From Campylobacter concisus (lineage in GTDB: Bacteria; Campylobacterota; Campylobacteria; Campylobacterales; Campylobacteraceae): 64,000 nucleotides of DNA. This document shows, piece by piece, positions 7,733-17,256 of the stretch. The first letter of the stretch is position 1, and every line of letters begins with the position of its first letter. The notes beneath the pieces were generated by a model. It made no database searches. It had not been told where the DNA came from and saw nothing but the letters and a program-made list of their open reading frames with translations. The DNA lies in the NCBI RefSeq assembly GCF_003048835.2, contig NZ_CP060705.1, forward strand, positions 1,116,001-1,180,000, read 5' to 3'. Both the position numbers and the translations under genes were made by a program.

Positions 7733-9475
7733 GTGTTTGAATTTATAGATTACGATGGTTTTCAGGACTACTGTGATAAGAATAAATATATGGAGAATAG
7801 CTCTGTTAAAGCCTATCATTCTTACTTAAAAAACTTCATTAGTTTTTTGGAATATAATAAAATTTATTCATTTTCCGATTATGATAATGCGGATATAAAA
7901 TATTTAGAACAAGAATTTACAAAAACGGGCAGAAATGAACAAACTTTTAATAAGTATATGCGTGCAGTAAATTATTATAGAGATTTTAAAAAAGGTAAAT
8001 TAGAGACGATGCCAACAGAAAACAATGGACAACAAAAAGCTAAGGTAAATTTTCCACTAAATCAAATTTTATATGGCCCTCCAGGAACAGGAAAAACATA
8101 TAGGCTTTCAAAGATCATGGATAATTTTACTCAAAATCTCAATGTAAAATCGAACGATGACACTGACGCGCTATATGAAATGTTAAAAATAGAAAACTAC
8201 ACTTGGTTTCAAGTGGCTGCAGCCATATTATATGATGCAGCTATTTCAAATATTAATAGTGGTTGGGTTAAGTTAAATAACGACATAGTAAATCACACTT
8301 TATTTAAATTAAAATCAATAAAATCAAATTCAAAAAAACCAAACCAGACAATATCTACAGTTTTACTGTCTCATACAAAAATGGATTGTAAGTATGTAAA
8401 TATTAAAAGAAAAGACCCTCCTTTTATATTTGAGAAAAATGAGAAAAGTGAATGGTGTGTAGATACAAAAATACTTAATGATGAGTGTCCTGAAGCCATA
8501 GATCTTTATGAAAAATACAAAGAGATAAAAGATAAAAAAGTAGGCACAAGCTACACTAAAGAAAATTTTAAATTTATAACATTTCACCAAAGCTACGGAT
8601 ATGAGGAATTTGTTGAGGGTATAAAGCCAGTATTTGATGACGAAAACGAAGATGGCGATATAACTTATGAGATATCAAAAGGCATTTTTTATCAGTGCTG
8701 CGAAAACGCCTTGCTTCTTAGTGATTACAAAGGCAAACTTAGGGATTTTTGCGATCTGCCAAAAGATGAGCGACAAAAGTTTTTTAATGAAAACACACCA
8801 AAATATGCCATCTTTATCGACGAGATCAACCGCGGAAATATCTCTAAAATTTTTTGTGAGCTCATAACTCTTATAGAGCCGTCAAAAAGGCTCGGCGCAG
8901 ATAACGAGATAATGGTCGAGCTACCATATTCAAAAGAGAAATTTGGAGTGCCGTCAAATTTATACATAATAGGCACGATGAATACAGCAGATCGAAGTAT
9001 AGCCCTTATGGATACGGCTCTTAGAAGAAGGTTTGAGTTTGTGGAGATGATGCCAGAATACGATGCGCTAAATGAAACAATCATTGAAGGCATCAATGTA
9101 GGTGAAATGCTAAAAACGATAAATGAGCGTATAGAGTATCTTTATGACAGAGATCACACGATAGGGCATGCTTATTTTATAGATGTGTCAGACTTAAAAA
9201 CGCTTGCGAATGTCTTTAAAAACAAAATTTTACCGCTACTGCAAGAGTATTTTTACGACGACTGGGAGAAAATAAGGCTTGTTTTGGGCGATAGTCAATT
9301 TATCAAAGAAAAGAAGTCAGCAAATGCTTTATTTAAAAGCGGCACTGACTATATAAACGATAAAATTTTATACGAAATAGACAAAGAAGCTTTTTACGTC
9401 GAGCAAAACTATCTAAAAATTTACAATTTAACAAGTAGCCAAGCAGATGAAGCAAACCCAGATAACAATTACTGA
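7733..9475 (+). CDS. mcrB: McrB-like AAA+ GTPase subunit of a McrBC restriction system
   Basis: The motor subunit of the McrBC system, which uses GTP to translocate DNA and drives cleavage by McrC, typically at modified DNA. From the GTG start at 7733 (580 residues) there is Walker A GPPGTGKT at 115-122, Walker B IFIDEINRGN from residue 360, the McrB signature MNTADRS near 417 and Arg residues RRRF near 431. The frame opens at TTG 7712, but AAAGGAG sits 6 bp before GTG 7733. The N-terminal 75 residues resemble the SAM-like core-binding fold of recombinases. A further insert (about residues 155-245, with WFQVAAAILYDAA) looks like a winged helix. The first half of the gene is much more AT-rich than the second half. 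Overlaps mcrC by 29 bp. Confidence 0.9.
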   Translation: MFEFIDYDGFQDYCDKNKYMENSSVKAYHSYLKNFISFLEYNKIYSFSDYDNADIKYLEQEFTKTGRNEQTFNKYMRAVNYYRDFKKGKLETMPTENNGQQKAKVNFPLNQILYGPPGTGKTYRLSKIMDNFTQNLNVKSNDDTDALYEMLKIENYTWFQVAAAILYDAAISNINSGWVKLNNDIVNHTLFKLKSIKSNSKKPNQTISTVLLSHTKMDCKYVNIKRKDPPFIFEKNEKSEWCVDTKILNDECPEAIDLYEKYKEIKDKKVGTSYTKENFKFITFHQSYGYEEFVEGIKPVFDDENEDGDITYEISKGIFYQCCENALLLSDYKGKLRDFCDLPKDERQKFFNENTPKYAIFIDEINRGNISKIFCELITLIEPSKRLGADNEIMVELPYSKEKFGVPSNLYIIGTMNTADRSIALMDTALRRRFEFVEMMPEYDALNETIIEGINVGEMLKTINERIEYLYDRDHTIGHAYFIDVSDLKTLANVFKNKILPLLQEYFYDDWEKIRLVLGDSQFIKEKKSANALFKSGTDYINDKILYEIDKEAFYVEQNYLKIYNLTSSQADEANPDNNY

Positions 9476-10657
9476 GTTTGAGCGTATATATGAGCGCATT
9501 ATAGGCAAAAAAGACTTTTGCGATATAGAAAATTTTATCCTTAAAAATAGCGATGAAAATGCGCCTTTTTTAAGGATAGCAAGCGGAGTTGGTGGGAAAT
9601 TTATACAAGCTAAAAGCTATGTCGGCGTCTTGCAGACAAAAAGCGGCTTAACGATAGAAATTTTGCCAAAAATAGCAGACAAAACCAACGCTGAAAGATC
9701 AAAAGCAGTTTTTATAAAGATGCTAAGGACGCTAAAAAATTTTCCATTTAAAAGCTCAAATTTAGCTAGTTTAAAAATCCAAAATTTACCGCTTTTGGAA
9801 ATTTTCATCTCTATGTTTTTATGCGAGCTTGAAGCTCTTGTAAAAAAGGGGATAAAAAGTGACTATGTGGCGCTAGAGGAGAACCTAAATTTCCTAAAAG
9901 GGAAGCTAAATATAAACGAGCAGATCAAAAAAACAGCATCCACAAAGAGCGGTTTTACGTAGGATACAGCGAATTTTTAAGCGATATAAAGATAAATAGG
10001 ATCATAAAATCAACGCTTAAATTTCTATACAAAAAGTCAAATTCTAGTAAAAACCAGCAAAAAATACGCGAGTTTTTATTTATGTTTGACGAAGTTTCTA
10101 CGTGCGATGATTATAAAAATTTCTTTACTAACTTTGTTATAAACCGCCAAATAAAGCACTACGAGCAAACGCTTTTATGGTGTAAGATATTTTTGCTTGG
10201 CAACTCTTTTACTCCACACAAAGGCGATGATTTAGCCTTTGCCTTACTATTTGATATGAATGCGCTCTTTGAAAGCTATGTTGGAAATTTTATAAAGAAA
10301 AGCTTTCCAGGCACAATATTACAACACTCAGAAAAGCACCTCGTTGAATATCCAAAAAGCTTTAAACTAAGACCTGACATATTTTTAAAAGATAAATTTA
10401 TAGCCGATACAAAATGGAAGATCATCAGGCAAGATAATAAAGAAAACGAGGAAAAGTATAAAATCTCACAAGCCGACCTATATCAACTCTATGCCTACGG
10501 CAAAAAACACGAGTGTGACAAGCTTTACCTCATCTATCCAAAGATAGAGGGCATAAGACAAAAAACTATGAAATTTAGATACGACGATGAAATGTGGCTT
10601 GAAATTTTATATTTTGATCTTGAAAAAGACGAAAATAACGCAAATTTACTAGCGTAA
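9447..10657 (+). pseudogene. mcrC: McrC-like restriction nuclease subunit, frameshifted at an A7 tract
   Basis: Two adjoining frames together make one McrC protein of about 404 residues. The first (9447-9962) carries the McrC N-terminus, including TKSGLTIEILPKI, and stops after the shift. The second frame resumes as IHKERFYVGYSEFLSDIKIN from about 9939 and runs to 10657. The break lies at a run of seven A residues, 9927-9933; eight A would restore KKNSIHKERF and the whole frame. The C-terminal half holds the PD-(D/E)xK nuclease core, with RPDIFLKDKF and ADTKWK. It may be a real loss-of-function change, a phase-variable switch or an assembly error. An internal ATG at 10082 could give only a C-terminal fragment. 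Coupled to mcrB by overlap. Confidence 0.88.
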
Positions 10658-10674
10658 CTTTCTAAAAGCCAAAT

Positions 10675-11730
10675 TTAAATCTTCGCTTTTAGAGCCATTA
10701 TCCTCTTATATGATGCGTCTATCCGCTCTTTACTGATCTTTTTCTCATTTACGGCATCCACTATGATCTGAGTGACTAGATCGGCCGTTCTTTGGTTATT
10801 TATCTTAAACTCACTAAAGAGCAAGATATCACCACCAGCATTTATAAATTTCACCACTTTTTGCGCCAAAGTCTCATCTCCAACGCCTTTCATCAGCATA
10901 TCATCGCTAATAACCACACCATTAAATTTAAGCTCATTGCGAAGCAGATCGGTTATTATTTTTTTAGAAAGTGTGGCTGGATTGTCCTCGTCGATACCCT
11001 TTACAAAAAGGTGCCCGACCATGATGATCTGCGCTCTACTTGTGCTTATAGCGTCTTTGTATGGCAAAAGTGCATCTTTACTTAGAGTGACCTCGCTCTT
11101 ATTTTTATGTGAGTCCTCTTTTGAGCTGCCATGCCCTGGAAAGTGCTTAAGTGTCGTTAGGATACCCTGCTCTTTAAATGCGTCCATAAAAGCATCAGCA
11201 TAGATCACCACCTTGCTTGCATACTCGCTAAACGCCCTTTGCTTAGCGGCGATGATGGGCGAGTTTTCATCGTGCAGATCGACCACTGGGGCGAAATTTA
11301 AATTTATGCCGCACTCTTTTAAATTTATAGCCATTTTTGAGTAGAGACCATAGGCACTTTTGATATCAAGCGTGCTTGCGACCTCGTATGCGCTAGGATA
11401 TGGGCCATCAAAGCTCTTGTCTTTCATGCGGCTTACGTTGCCGCCCTCTTCGTCGATAGCGATGAAAATTTTAGGGCTTTTCTCTTTGATCGCCTTTATG
11501 CTAGCTTTTAGCTGGGCTTTGCTGGTGATATTTCTGCCAAGTAGCATCACACCGCCAAATCTCTCGTAGCCAGCGTCGCTTAACATCGCGCGAAACGCAG
11601 TGTCTTTTGTGCTAGCGCCGTTAAAGCCGACCATTATCATCTGCGAGACCTTGGCTCTTAGGCTCACCTCTGCGCCGTTTAACCCAAGAGTAAAAATAGC
11701 CATAAAAAGTATAAATTTAAAAGCTCTCAT
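10675..11730 (-). CDS. Glycoside hydrolase family 3 beta-N-acetylhexosaminidase (NagZ-like)
   Basis: 351 residues with an N-terminal signal peptide (about residues 1-19), so exported rather than cytosolic as in E. coli NagZ. GH3 hallmarks are FGGVMLLGRN, IAIDEEGGNVSRM, the LKHFPGHGSS motif with the catalytic-loop His, and VVISDDMLMKG with the nucleophile Asp. It removes N-acetylglucosamine from peptidoglycan-derived sugars. The start overlaps the stop of gpsA by 4 bp, so it is co-translated downstream of gatB-gpsA. Confidence 0.88.
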   Translation of the reverse strand: MRAFKFILFMAIFTLGLNGAEVSLRAKVSQMIMVGFNGASTKDTAFRAMLSDAGYERFGGVMLLGRNITSKAQLKASIKAIKEKSPKIFIAIDEEGGNVSRMKDKSFDGPYPSAYEVASTLDIKSAYGLYSKMAINLKECGINLNFAPVVDLHDENSPIIAAKQRAFSEYASKVVIYADAFMDAFKEQGILTTLKHFPGHGSSKEDSHKNKSEVTLSKDALLPYKDAISTSRAQIIMVGHLFVKGIDEDNPATLSKKIITDLLRNELKFNGVVISDDMLMKGVGDETLAQKVVKFINAGGDILLFSEFKINNQRTADLVTQIIVDAVNEKKISKERIDASYKRIMALKAKI

Positions 11731-12617
11731 CTTCTTCCCAAAAGCGATTTTACGCTTTCAAAAACGTCTTTGCCATTTAGCATATTTTCAACCTCGCTTG
11801 CTATTGGCACATATATGCTCTTTTCTTTAGCGATCTTGCTAATAGCCCTTGCAGTATCGACGCCCTCTGCCACCTCGCCAAGCTCATTTAAAATTTTCTC
11901 TAGTCTCTCATGCCTTGCGATGCCAAGACCTACGCGGTAGTTGCGTGAGAGTATCGACGAAGCGGTTAAAAATAGGTCCCCTGCGCCACTTAGCCCCATA
12001 AATGTCTCATCTTTTGCGCCAAAAAATTTGCCAAATCTAGCCATCTCGACAAGCCCACGTGAAATGAGGCTAGCTCTTGCGTTGTTGCCAAGACCAAGAC
12101 CCTCGCAGATACCGCCAGCTATGGCGATCACGTTTTTATACGCCCCACACACCTCAGCGCCGATCACATCCTCAGAGGTGTATGCCTTCATATAGCTTGG
12201 GAAAAATGAAGCAAATTTTAAAGCTAAATTTTGATTTTTAGAATTTACCACCAAGGCGCAAGGCAGCTTTTGCATGATCTCTTTTGCAAAGGTCGGCCCA
12301 GAAAGAAAAGCCAAATTTTCACTATCCACAAAATCCTCGTAAATTTCATTTAGAAATTTAAGATTTGCCGTGTCTATGCCCTTGCTGGCGACTAAGATCT
12401 TTTGACCTTTGTTTTTGTAGTTTTGCTTTAGCCATAAATTTGTAGCTTGCGTTGGGATCGTGCAGACTAGGTACTCGCACTCCAAAGCCTCTTCTAAGCT
12501 TACAAAATTTGGCATCTCTCTTGGCGTTCTTGAGCTGATGACGCACTCGTTATTCTCACTAAATGCGTGAAATAGCGCACTACCCCACTTGCCAGCTCCG
12601 ATGACTGCTATGCTCAT
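11727..12617 (-). CDS. gpsA: NAD(P)-dependent glycerol-3-phosphate dehydrogenase
   Basis: 296 residues. N-terminal Rossmann motif IAVIGAGKWGSAL, then LAFLSGPTFAKEI, the catalytic Lys region EVCGAYKNVIAIAGG and GLSGAGDLFLTASS are all GpsA signatures. It reduces dihydroxyacetone phosphate to sn-glycerol 3-phosphate for phospholipid synthesis. It follows gatB by 12 bp and overlaps the NagZ-like gene. Confidence 0.96.
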   Translation of the reverse strand: MSIAVIGAGKWGSALFHAFSENNECVISSRTPREMPNFVSLEEALECEYLVCTIPTQATNLWLKQNYKNKGQKILVASKGIDTANLKFLNEIYEDFVDSENLAFLSGPTFAKEIMQKLPCALVVNSKNQNLALKFASFFPSYMKAYTSEDVIGAEVCGAYKNVIAIAGGICEGLGLGNNARASLISRGLVEMARFGKFFGAKDETFMGLSGAGDLFLTASSILSRNYRVGLGIARHERLEKILNELGEVAEGVDTARAISKIAKEKSIYVPIASEVENMLNGKDVFESVKSLLGRR

Positions 12618-12629
12618 TTTAGCCCTTTT

Positions 12630-14051
12630 TTAGCCTATTTTGGCCTTTAAAAGCTCATTGACCTTGCCTGGGTTAAAGGCACCTTTGCCCTCTTTCATCA
12701 CCTGACCGACAAAGAAGCCAAACATCTTATCTTTGCCGTTTTTATACTCTTCTACTTTATCGGCGTTTGCAGCTAAAATTTGATCTATAATGGCAACGAT
12801 CGCTGAGTCGTCGCTCACTTGTTTTAAACCAAGCTTTTCGATGACGCTATCAACATCCGCGTCGTTTTCCATTAGATAGTCTAGCACCTCTTTTGCAGCT
12901 TTGCCGCTTATCGTGCCATCTTCTATGCGTTTTAGTAAATTTATCATCTTAGCACTACCAACTGGGCTTGTCTCAATCGTCACGCCGTTATTTAAGCGGC
13001 CAAGAAGCTCGACTATAAGCCACGTAGTAGCAAGCTTTGGAGAAATTCCAGCAGCGATCAGCTCTTCAAAATATCTAGCCATCTCAACGCTTTGAGTTAA
13101 ATTTAAGGCATCGCTCTCTTTTACACCTAGCTCGCTAACATATCTTGCGACCTTTTGTTCGGCAAGCTCTGGAATTTTGATCGCTTCGTTATACATCTCT
13201 TCTGGCACCTCAACAGGCAGCAAGTCAGGGTCAGGAAAATACCTATACTCCGCGCTATCCTCTTTGCCACGCATAGACCTTGTCACTAAATTTGTCGTGT
13301 CAAACAGCCTTGTCTCTTGATAGACCTCTTCGTCATATCTGCCATCTTCCCAAGCTGCACTTTGGCGCTCTACCTCGTAGTCGATCGCTTTTTGGATAAA
13401 TTTAAATGAGTTTAGGTTTTTTATCTCAACTCTTGTGTAAAGCTTGGTGTCGCCTTTTGGACGGATAGAGACGTTTGCGTCGCAGCGAAAGCTACCTTCC
13501 TGCATATTTGCGTCGCTGATGTTTAAAAAGCGAAGGATCGAGTGCAGTTTTTTAAGATAAGCCACCGCCTCGTCGCTACTTCTAATATCTGGCTCGCTAA
13601 CTATCTCAAGAAGCGGCGTGCCAGCTCTATTTAGATCGACCAAACTCTCGTTTTCTTCGTGGATATTTTTGCCAGCGTCCTCCTCAAGGTGCGCTCTTGT
13701 TACTCCGATACGTTTTTTAGTGCCGTTTACGTCGATGATGAGCTCGCCACCTTCTACGATAGGAATTTCAAACTGTGAAATTTGATATGCCTTTGGAAGG
13801 TCTGGATAGAAGTAGTTTTTTCTATTAAAGACTGATTTTTTATTTATCTTAGCGTTTATCGCCGTGCCAAAGCTGATCGCCTTTTTGACCGCCTCTTTAT
13901 TTAGCACAGGCAAAGCCCCTGGTAGCGCTAGGCAGGTCGGACAAACGTGAGTGTTTGCCTCGTCACCAAAGCTAGTCGAGCAAGAGCAGAAAATTTTAGT
14001 TTTTGTATTAAGCTGAGTATGAACTTCTAAACCGATAACGACTTCAAACAT
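12630..14051 (-). CDS. gatB: Aspartyl/glutamyl-tRNA amidotransferase subunit B
   Basis: Subunit of the GatCAB complex that converts misacylated Glu-tRNA(Gln) and Asp-tRNA(Asn) to Gln- and Asn-tRNA. Signatures include [12 protein letters not shown], a zinc-type CSC/CPTCL cysteine set, [27 protein letters not shown] and the C-terminal YqeY-like tail with [13 protein letters not shown]. The frame opens at 14075, but the ATG at 14051 ([11 protein letters not shown]) follows AAAGGTAAAAAT and matches the family N-terminus, so I use it. 473 residues, full length. Confidence 0.96.
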   Translation of the reverse strand: MFEVVIGLEVHTQLNTKTKIFCSCSTSFGDEANTHVCPTCLALPGALPVLNKEAVKKAISFGTAINAKINKKSVFNRKNYFYPDLPKAYQISQFEIPIVEGGELIIDVNGTKKRIGVTRAHLEEDAGKNIHEENESLVDLNRAGTPLLEIVSEPDIRSSDEAVAYLKKLHSILRFLNISDANMQEGSFRCDANVSIRPKGDTKLYTRVEIKNLNSFKFIQKAIDYEVERQSAAWEDGRYDEEVYQETRLFDTTNLVTRSMRGKEDSAEYRYFPDPDLLPVEVPEEMYNEAIKIPELAEQKVARYVSELGVKESDALNLTQSVEMARYFEELIAAGISPKLATTWLIVELLGRLNNGVTIETSPVGSAKMINLLKRIEDGTISGKAAKEVLDYLMENDADVDSVIEKLGLKQVSDDSAIVAIIDQILAANADKVEEYKNGKDKMFGFFVGQVMKEGKGAFNPGKVNELLKAKIG

Positions 14052-14186
14052 ATTTTTACCTTTAAATTTATGCAAATTTTTAGTGCGTATTTTAGCGATA
14101 CTTTCTTTTAAAATATCTAAAGGGGAGCTTTAGTGATCTATTTATATAGGTTAAAAATGTTTTTGGAGAATAAATTTAAAAAGAGA

Positions 14187-14213
14187 AAAGCCATATAATA
14201 AAAATATGGCTTT
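14187..14213 (-). terminator. Terminator of atpB
   Basis: AAAGCCATAT (14187-14196) pairs with ATATGGCTTT (14204-14213) over a 7-base loop, 5 bp past the atpB stop. On the minus strand it is followed by TCTCTTTTT. Confidence 0.75.
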
Positions 14214-14218
14214 AAATT

Positions 14219-14902
14219 TTAATGCTCGTGCTCGCTAATAGCGACTGCGCCAGCTAGATAAACGTAAGTTAGCATCATGAAGATAAATGTTTGCAAAACA
14301 GCCATAAGTGTTAGAAGTGCAAAGGCTGGAAGTGGAGCAAACCAAGGTGCAAGTGTAAGCATCGCAAGCAAGAACAAGTCGTCGCCTTTGATGTTACCAA
14401 AAAGACGGAAAGATAGCGAAACTACACGTGAAAGATGTGAGATGACTTCGACTGGAAACATAATAGGAGCTAGAAATTTGTTTGGTCCCATAAAGTGTCC
14501 AAAGTATTTGAAAAAGCCATTTTCTCTAATGCCCTCAAAGTTGTAGTAAATAAATACAACCAAAGCCAAAACTAGAGTTAAATTTAAGCTTGAGCTTGGT
14601 GACTCAAAGCCAGGGATGATACCGATGACGTTTGAGAAAAATACGATAAAGCCGATAGTTGCAACAAGTGGGAGGTATTTTCTAGCTAGCTTTTCGCTAC
14701 CTAAAGTATCTTTACCCATAGAGATAACGCCCTCTAAATAAGCCTCAACTATGTTTTGAAGGCCTCTTGGCACAAGCTGCATCTTGCTCCTTGCGATATA
14801 GGCAACGATGAGGATGATCAAAGCTACAAGGCAAAAGTGAAACGCATAGACAAAGGCATGTGAATGGTTTAGCAAATTTGAGAATAGAAACAAATCTTTC
14901 AT
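14219..14902 (-). CDS. atpB: F0F1 ATP synthase subunit a
   Basis: 227 residues with about five to six membrane helices. The last helices carry the proton-channel block, with [18 protein letters not shown] holding the essential Arg and [18 protein letters not shown] at the end. Residue numbering matches the short epsilon-proteobacterial type. It stands alone here, away from other atp genes, as is common in Campylobacter. Confidence 0.96.
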   Translation of the reverse strand: MKDLFLFSNLLNHSHAFVYAFHFCLVALIILIVAYIARSKMQLVPRGLQNIVEAYLEGVISMGKDTLGSEKLARKYLPLVATIGFIVFFSNVIGIIPGFESPSSSLNLTLVLALVVFIYYNFEGIRENGFFKYFGHFMGPNKFLAPIMFPVEVISHLSRVVSLSFRLFGNIKGDDLFLLAMLTLAPWFAPLPAFALLTLMAVLQTFIFMMLTYVYLAGAVAISEHEH

Positions 14903-14933
14903 TGATTTACCTTAGATTTAGAATTTTGCGTGA

Positions 14934-14939
14934 TTGTAA
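14934..14939 (-). promoter_or_regulatory. Candidate -10 box for atpB
   Basis: TACAAT on the minus strand about 30 bp before the atpB ATG, preceded by TTTTGT. Confidence 0.4.
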
Positions 14940-14967
14940 CAAAATTATTGTTAAAACATTTTTAATT

Positions 14968-15729
14968 TTAAGCTTTGAAGTAGTCAAAAAGCAGTTTGCA
15001 AATAGTCGCTGCGACAACTATCAAAAACATCGTTCTAATAAATTTGACCTCTTTTTTGATGACTAAGTTTGAGCCAAAATAAGCTCCTAAAATTTGCCCC
15101 ACAGCCATCAAAAAACCAACCGCCCAAAGCACCTTGCCGCCTATTATAAAAACACCAAGTGCTACGATGCCGCTGGTAAAATTTAAAGCTTTCGTGTGAG
15201 CGACCGCCTTTTTTAAATTTAGCCCTATCAAAGCCACCATCGCAAACATCCAAAACGACCCAGCTCCAGGCCCGAAAAAGCCATCGTAAAAGCCCAAAAT
15301 GAGCCCAAAGATAACATAAAATAGCCTCTCGTCCATCTTTGCAGCTCTGTCGCTCTCGCCTATCTTTGGCATAAAAAGTGTGTAGATAAAGATGGCGATT
15401 AGTAAAAATGGGATGATGATTTTTAAGAAATTTGCATTTAAAAATAAGATGAGCGTCGCTCCGATGACAGCTCCTATGAATGTAAAAACTATGCCAACAA
15501 AGCACTCTTTATAGTTAATCAGCCCTTTTTTGGTGAAATTTAGCGTTGCTGTAAAGCTGCCAAAGACACCTTGAAGCTTGTTTGTGCCAAGGGCAAGATG
15601 CGGTGGCACGCCCATAGCCATTATAGCTGGCAAGGTGATCAGTCCGCCGCCTCCTGCGATCGCGTCGATAAAACCACCCAAAAATGCAGCCACAAAAAAG
15701 AGGGCGTAGCTAAGTAGATCAAATTCCAT
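14968..15729 (-). CDS. TSUP family (TauE/SafE) membrane permease
   Basis: 253 residues, about eight membrane helices. The glycine-rich start AFLGGFIDAIAGGGGLITLP and the repeated block GFYDGFFGPGAGSFW are typical of TauE/SafE sulfite or sulfonate exporters. The direction and substrate (sulfite, sulfonates, other anions) cannot be read from sequence. It stands between atpB and sodC, all on the minus strand, but separated by more than 60 bp from each. Confidence 0.88.
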   Translation of the reverse strand: MEFDLLSYALFFVAAFLGGFIDAIAGGGGLITLPAIMAMGVPPHLALGTNKLQGVFGSFTATLNFTKKGLINYKECFVGIVFTFIGAVIGATLILFLNANFLKIIIPFLLIAIFIYTLFMPKIGESDRAAKMDERLFYVIFGLILGFYDGFFGPGAGSFWMFAMVALIGLNLKKAVAHTKALNFTSGIVALGVFIIGGKVLWAVGFLMAVGQILGAYFGSNLVIKKEVKFIRTMFLIVVAATICKLLFDYFKA

Positions 15730-15838
15730 TTTTGCTCTTTAGTAAATTTAAGTCAAAAGCGGATTGTAGTTTAAATTTTTGAAATTTTATCTTAGAAATG
15801 GGGGTTAAATTTAGATATTGAAGTGTGAAATTTAAAAG

Positions 15839-15873
15839 AAAAAGCCTTTAAACGTTAAATTTAAAGGCTTTTT
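15839..15873 (-). terminator. Strong terminator of sodC
   Basis: A perfect 14 bp stem, 15839-15852 with 15860-15873, around a 7-base loop, core AAAAAGCCTTTAAA. It ends in TTTTT on the minus strand, 13 bp past the sodC stop. Confidence 0.85.
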
Positions 15874-15885
15874 GTGGGGGTTTAA

Positions 15886-16422
15886 TTACTTAATAACGCC
15901 GCAAAGCATTCTAGCGCCGCCGCCGCCAAGTGCTTTTGGATGGTCGCTGTGGTTGTCGCCACCAACGTGAACCATTAGTGAGTGACCTTTTAGCTCGTCA
16001 AGGTTTTTGATCTTTGGAGCTAGCACTGGGTAGTTTGCATTGCCCTCGGCATCTACGTAAAGTGCTGGTAGATCGCCTTTGTGACCCTTATCGTCCCATG
16101 CAAATGAGTGCATTTTTGTCTCAGCTGGATCCCAGTGACCACCTGCTTTCATACCAAGACCTTTCTCAGTCGCGCCACAATCAGCATTTTGATGAACGTG
16201 AAAGCCGTGAAGTCCTGCAGGAAGACCTTTTAAATTTGGAAAAAACGCAACGCCGTAGTTTGTCTTAACAGCTACTACTTCGCCAACGCTCTTATCGCCC
16301 TTTTCGCTTAGTTCGCTAACTGGGATCACAAGATGCTCGCCAGCCTTTGGATCAAAGTGATGGCCCTCGTGAGCAAAAAGTAGTGTTCCTAAAACAGCAC
16401 TTAGTAAAACGATTTTTTTCAT
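15886..16422 (-). CDS. sodC: Periplasmic Cu/Zn superoxide dismutase
   Basis: 178 residues with a signal peptide ([16 protein letters not shown]). Metal-binding signatures include [29 protein letters not shown] and the active-site [17 protein letters not shown], plus a C-terminal MLCGVIK with the second disulfide cysteine. It removes superoxide in the periplasm. The frame extends to a GTG at 16428, but AAGGAG is 5 bp before the ATG at 16422 and identifies the start. Confidence 0.96.
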   Translation of the reverse strand: MKKIVLLSAVLGTLLFAHEGHHFDPKAGEHLVIPVSELSEKGDKSVGEVVAVKTNYGVAFFPNLKGLPAGLHGFHVHQNADCGATEKGLGMKAGGHWDPAETKMHSFAWDDKGHKGDLPALYVDAEGNANYPVLAPKIKNLDELKGHSLMVHVGGDNHSDHPKALGGGGARMLCGVIK

Positions 16423-16488
16423 ACACACTCCTTATGGATAAAATTGTAGGTGAAGTCTATCCTAAATTTAAAAATTTAGCAATAATTT

Positions 16489-17256
16489 TTATTTTTTGAG
16501 ATTTTTTACGATGGTTTCTAGCTCTTTGCTCTGCCCTATCCTATAAAGCGCAAAGTCGTATTTTATCGGATCAAGCTCGTCAAATTCTCTAAGTTTTTTT
16601 GTAAGATCCATGACCGCTTTGAAATCGTAGCTCTTTCTGTTTATAAGTCCTAAATTTAATGAAACCCTATGCGTATGCACATCAAGTGGCATCAAAAGCC
16701 TATCTTTTGGCAAATTTTTAAATAATCCAAGGTCGATGTCGCTATCTCGCACCATCCAGCGAAGATACATGTTATAGCGTTTATATGGGCTTTGAGGCTC
16801 TTTGCTAAAGCTCTTACCAAAGAAAAACTCATATCCATCTGAGCGGTAAGAATTTAGCCCGTAAATAAATTTAATAAGCCCATTTACTGCTTCTATCATC
16901 TCGCCATTTTTTGCAAGACCTTGGCGTAAAATTTCTTCTATGTCAGCCTCTTTTTTTAGGCGTGAAAGTGTGATAAAAATTTCTTTTACGTCATTTTCAT
17001 TTTGAAAGCGGTATTTGAAATTTGAAAGATTTTTCTTGATATTTTTCTCGCTCTCATCAAGCAGGTTAAATTCAAGCGAATTTAGAAATTTCACTATCAT
17101 TTTTGCGTTGCCATAGGCAAATAACGCACAAATGAGCGCTATGTTTGGCTCTTTAAATTTAGTAGCTACTTGAAGTGGGTCCGGGGCGTCAAATAGCCCC
17201 GAATTTGTATTTTTGCTAAGTACGTGTGAGTCTAAAAGGCTCTTTAGTTCGCTCAT
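16489..17256 (-). CDS. TIGR02757 family protein (DUF2400)
   Basis: 255 residues, soluble, similar in layout to the TIGR02757/DUF2400 family: LLDSHVLSKNT near the start, DPLQVATKF, NMYLRWMVRDSDIDLGLF and LLMPLDVHTHRVSLNLGL. The last two blocks recall helix-hairpin-helix DNA glycosylase-like folds, but no catalytic role is established. Its start overlaps the stop of flgK by 4 bp, so it rides on the flagellar transcript. Confidence 0.85.
   Translation of the reverse strand: MSELKSLLDSHVLSKNTNSGLFDAPDPLQVATKFKEPNIALICALFAYGNAKMIVKFLNSLEFNLLDESEKNIKKNLSNFKYRFQNENDVKEIFITLSRLKKEADIEEILRQGLAKNGEMIEAVNGLIKFIYGLNSYRSDGYEFFFGKSFSKEPQSPYKRYNMYLRWMVRDSDIDLGLFKNLPKDRLLMPLDVHTHRVSLNLGLINRKSYDFKAVMDLTKKLREFDELDPIKYDFALYRIGQSKELETIVKNLKK

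Noticed and set aside
10772-11203. Plus-strand frame opposite the NagZ-like gene
   Set aside because: Antisense of a well-supported GH3 enzyme, and a second frame overlaps it; typical mirror open frame.
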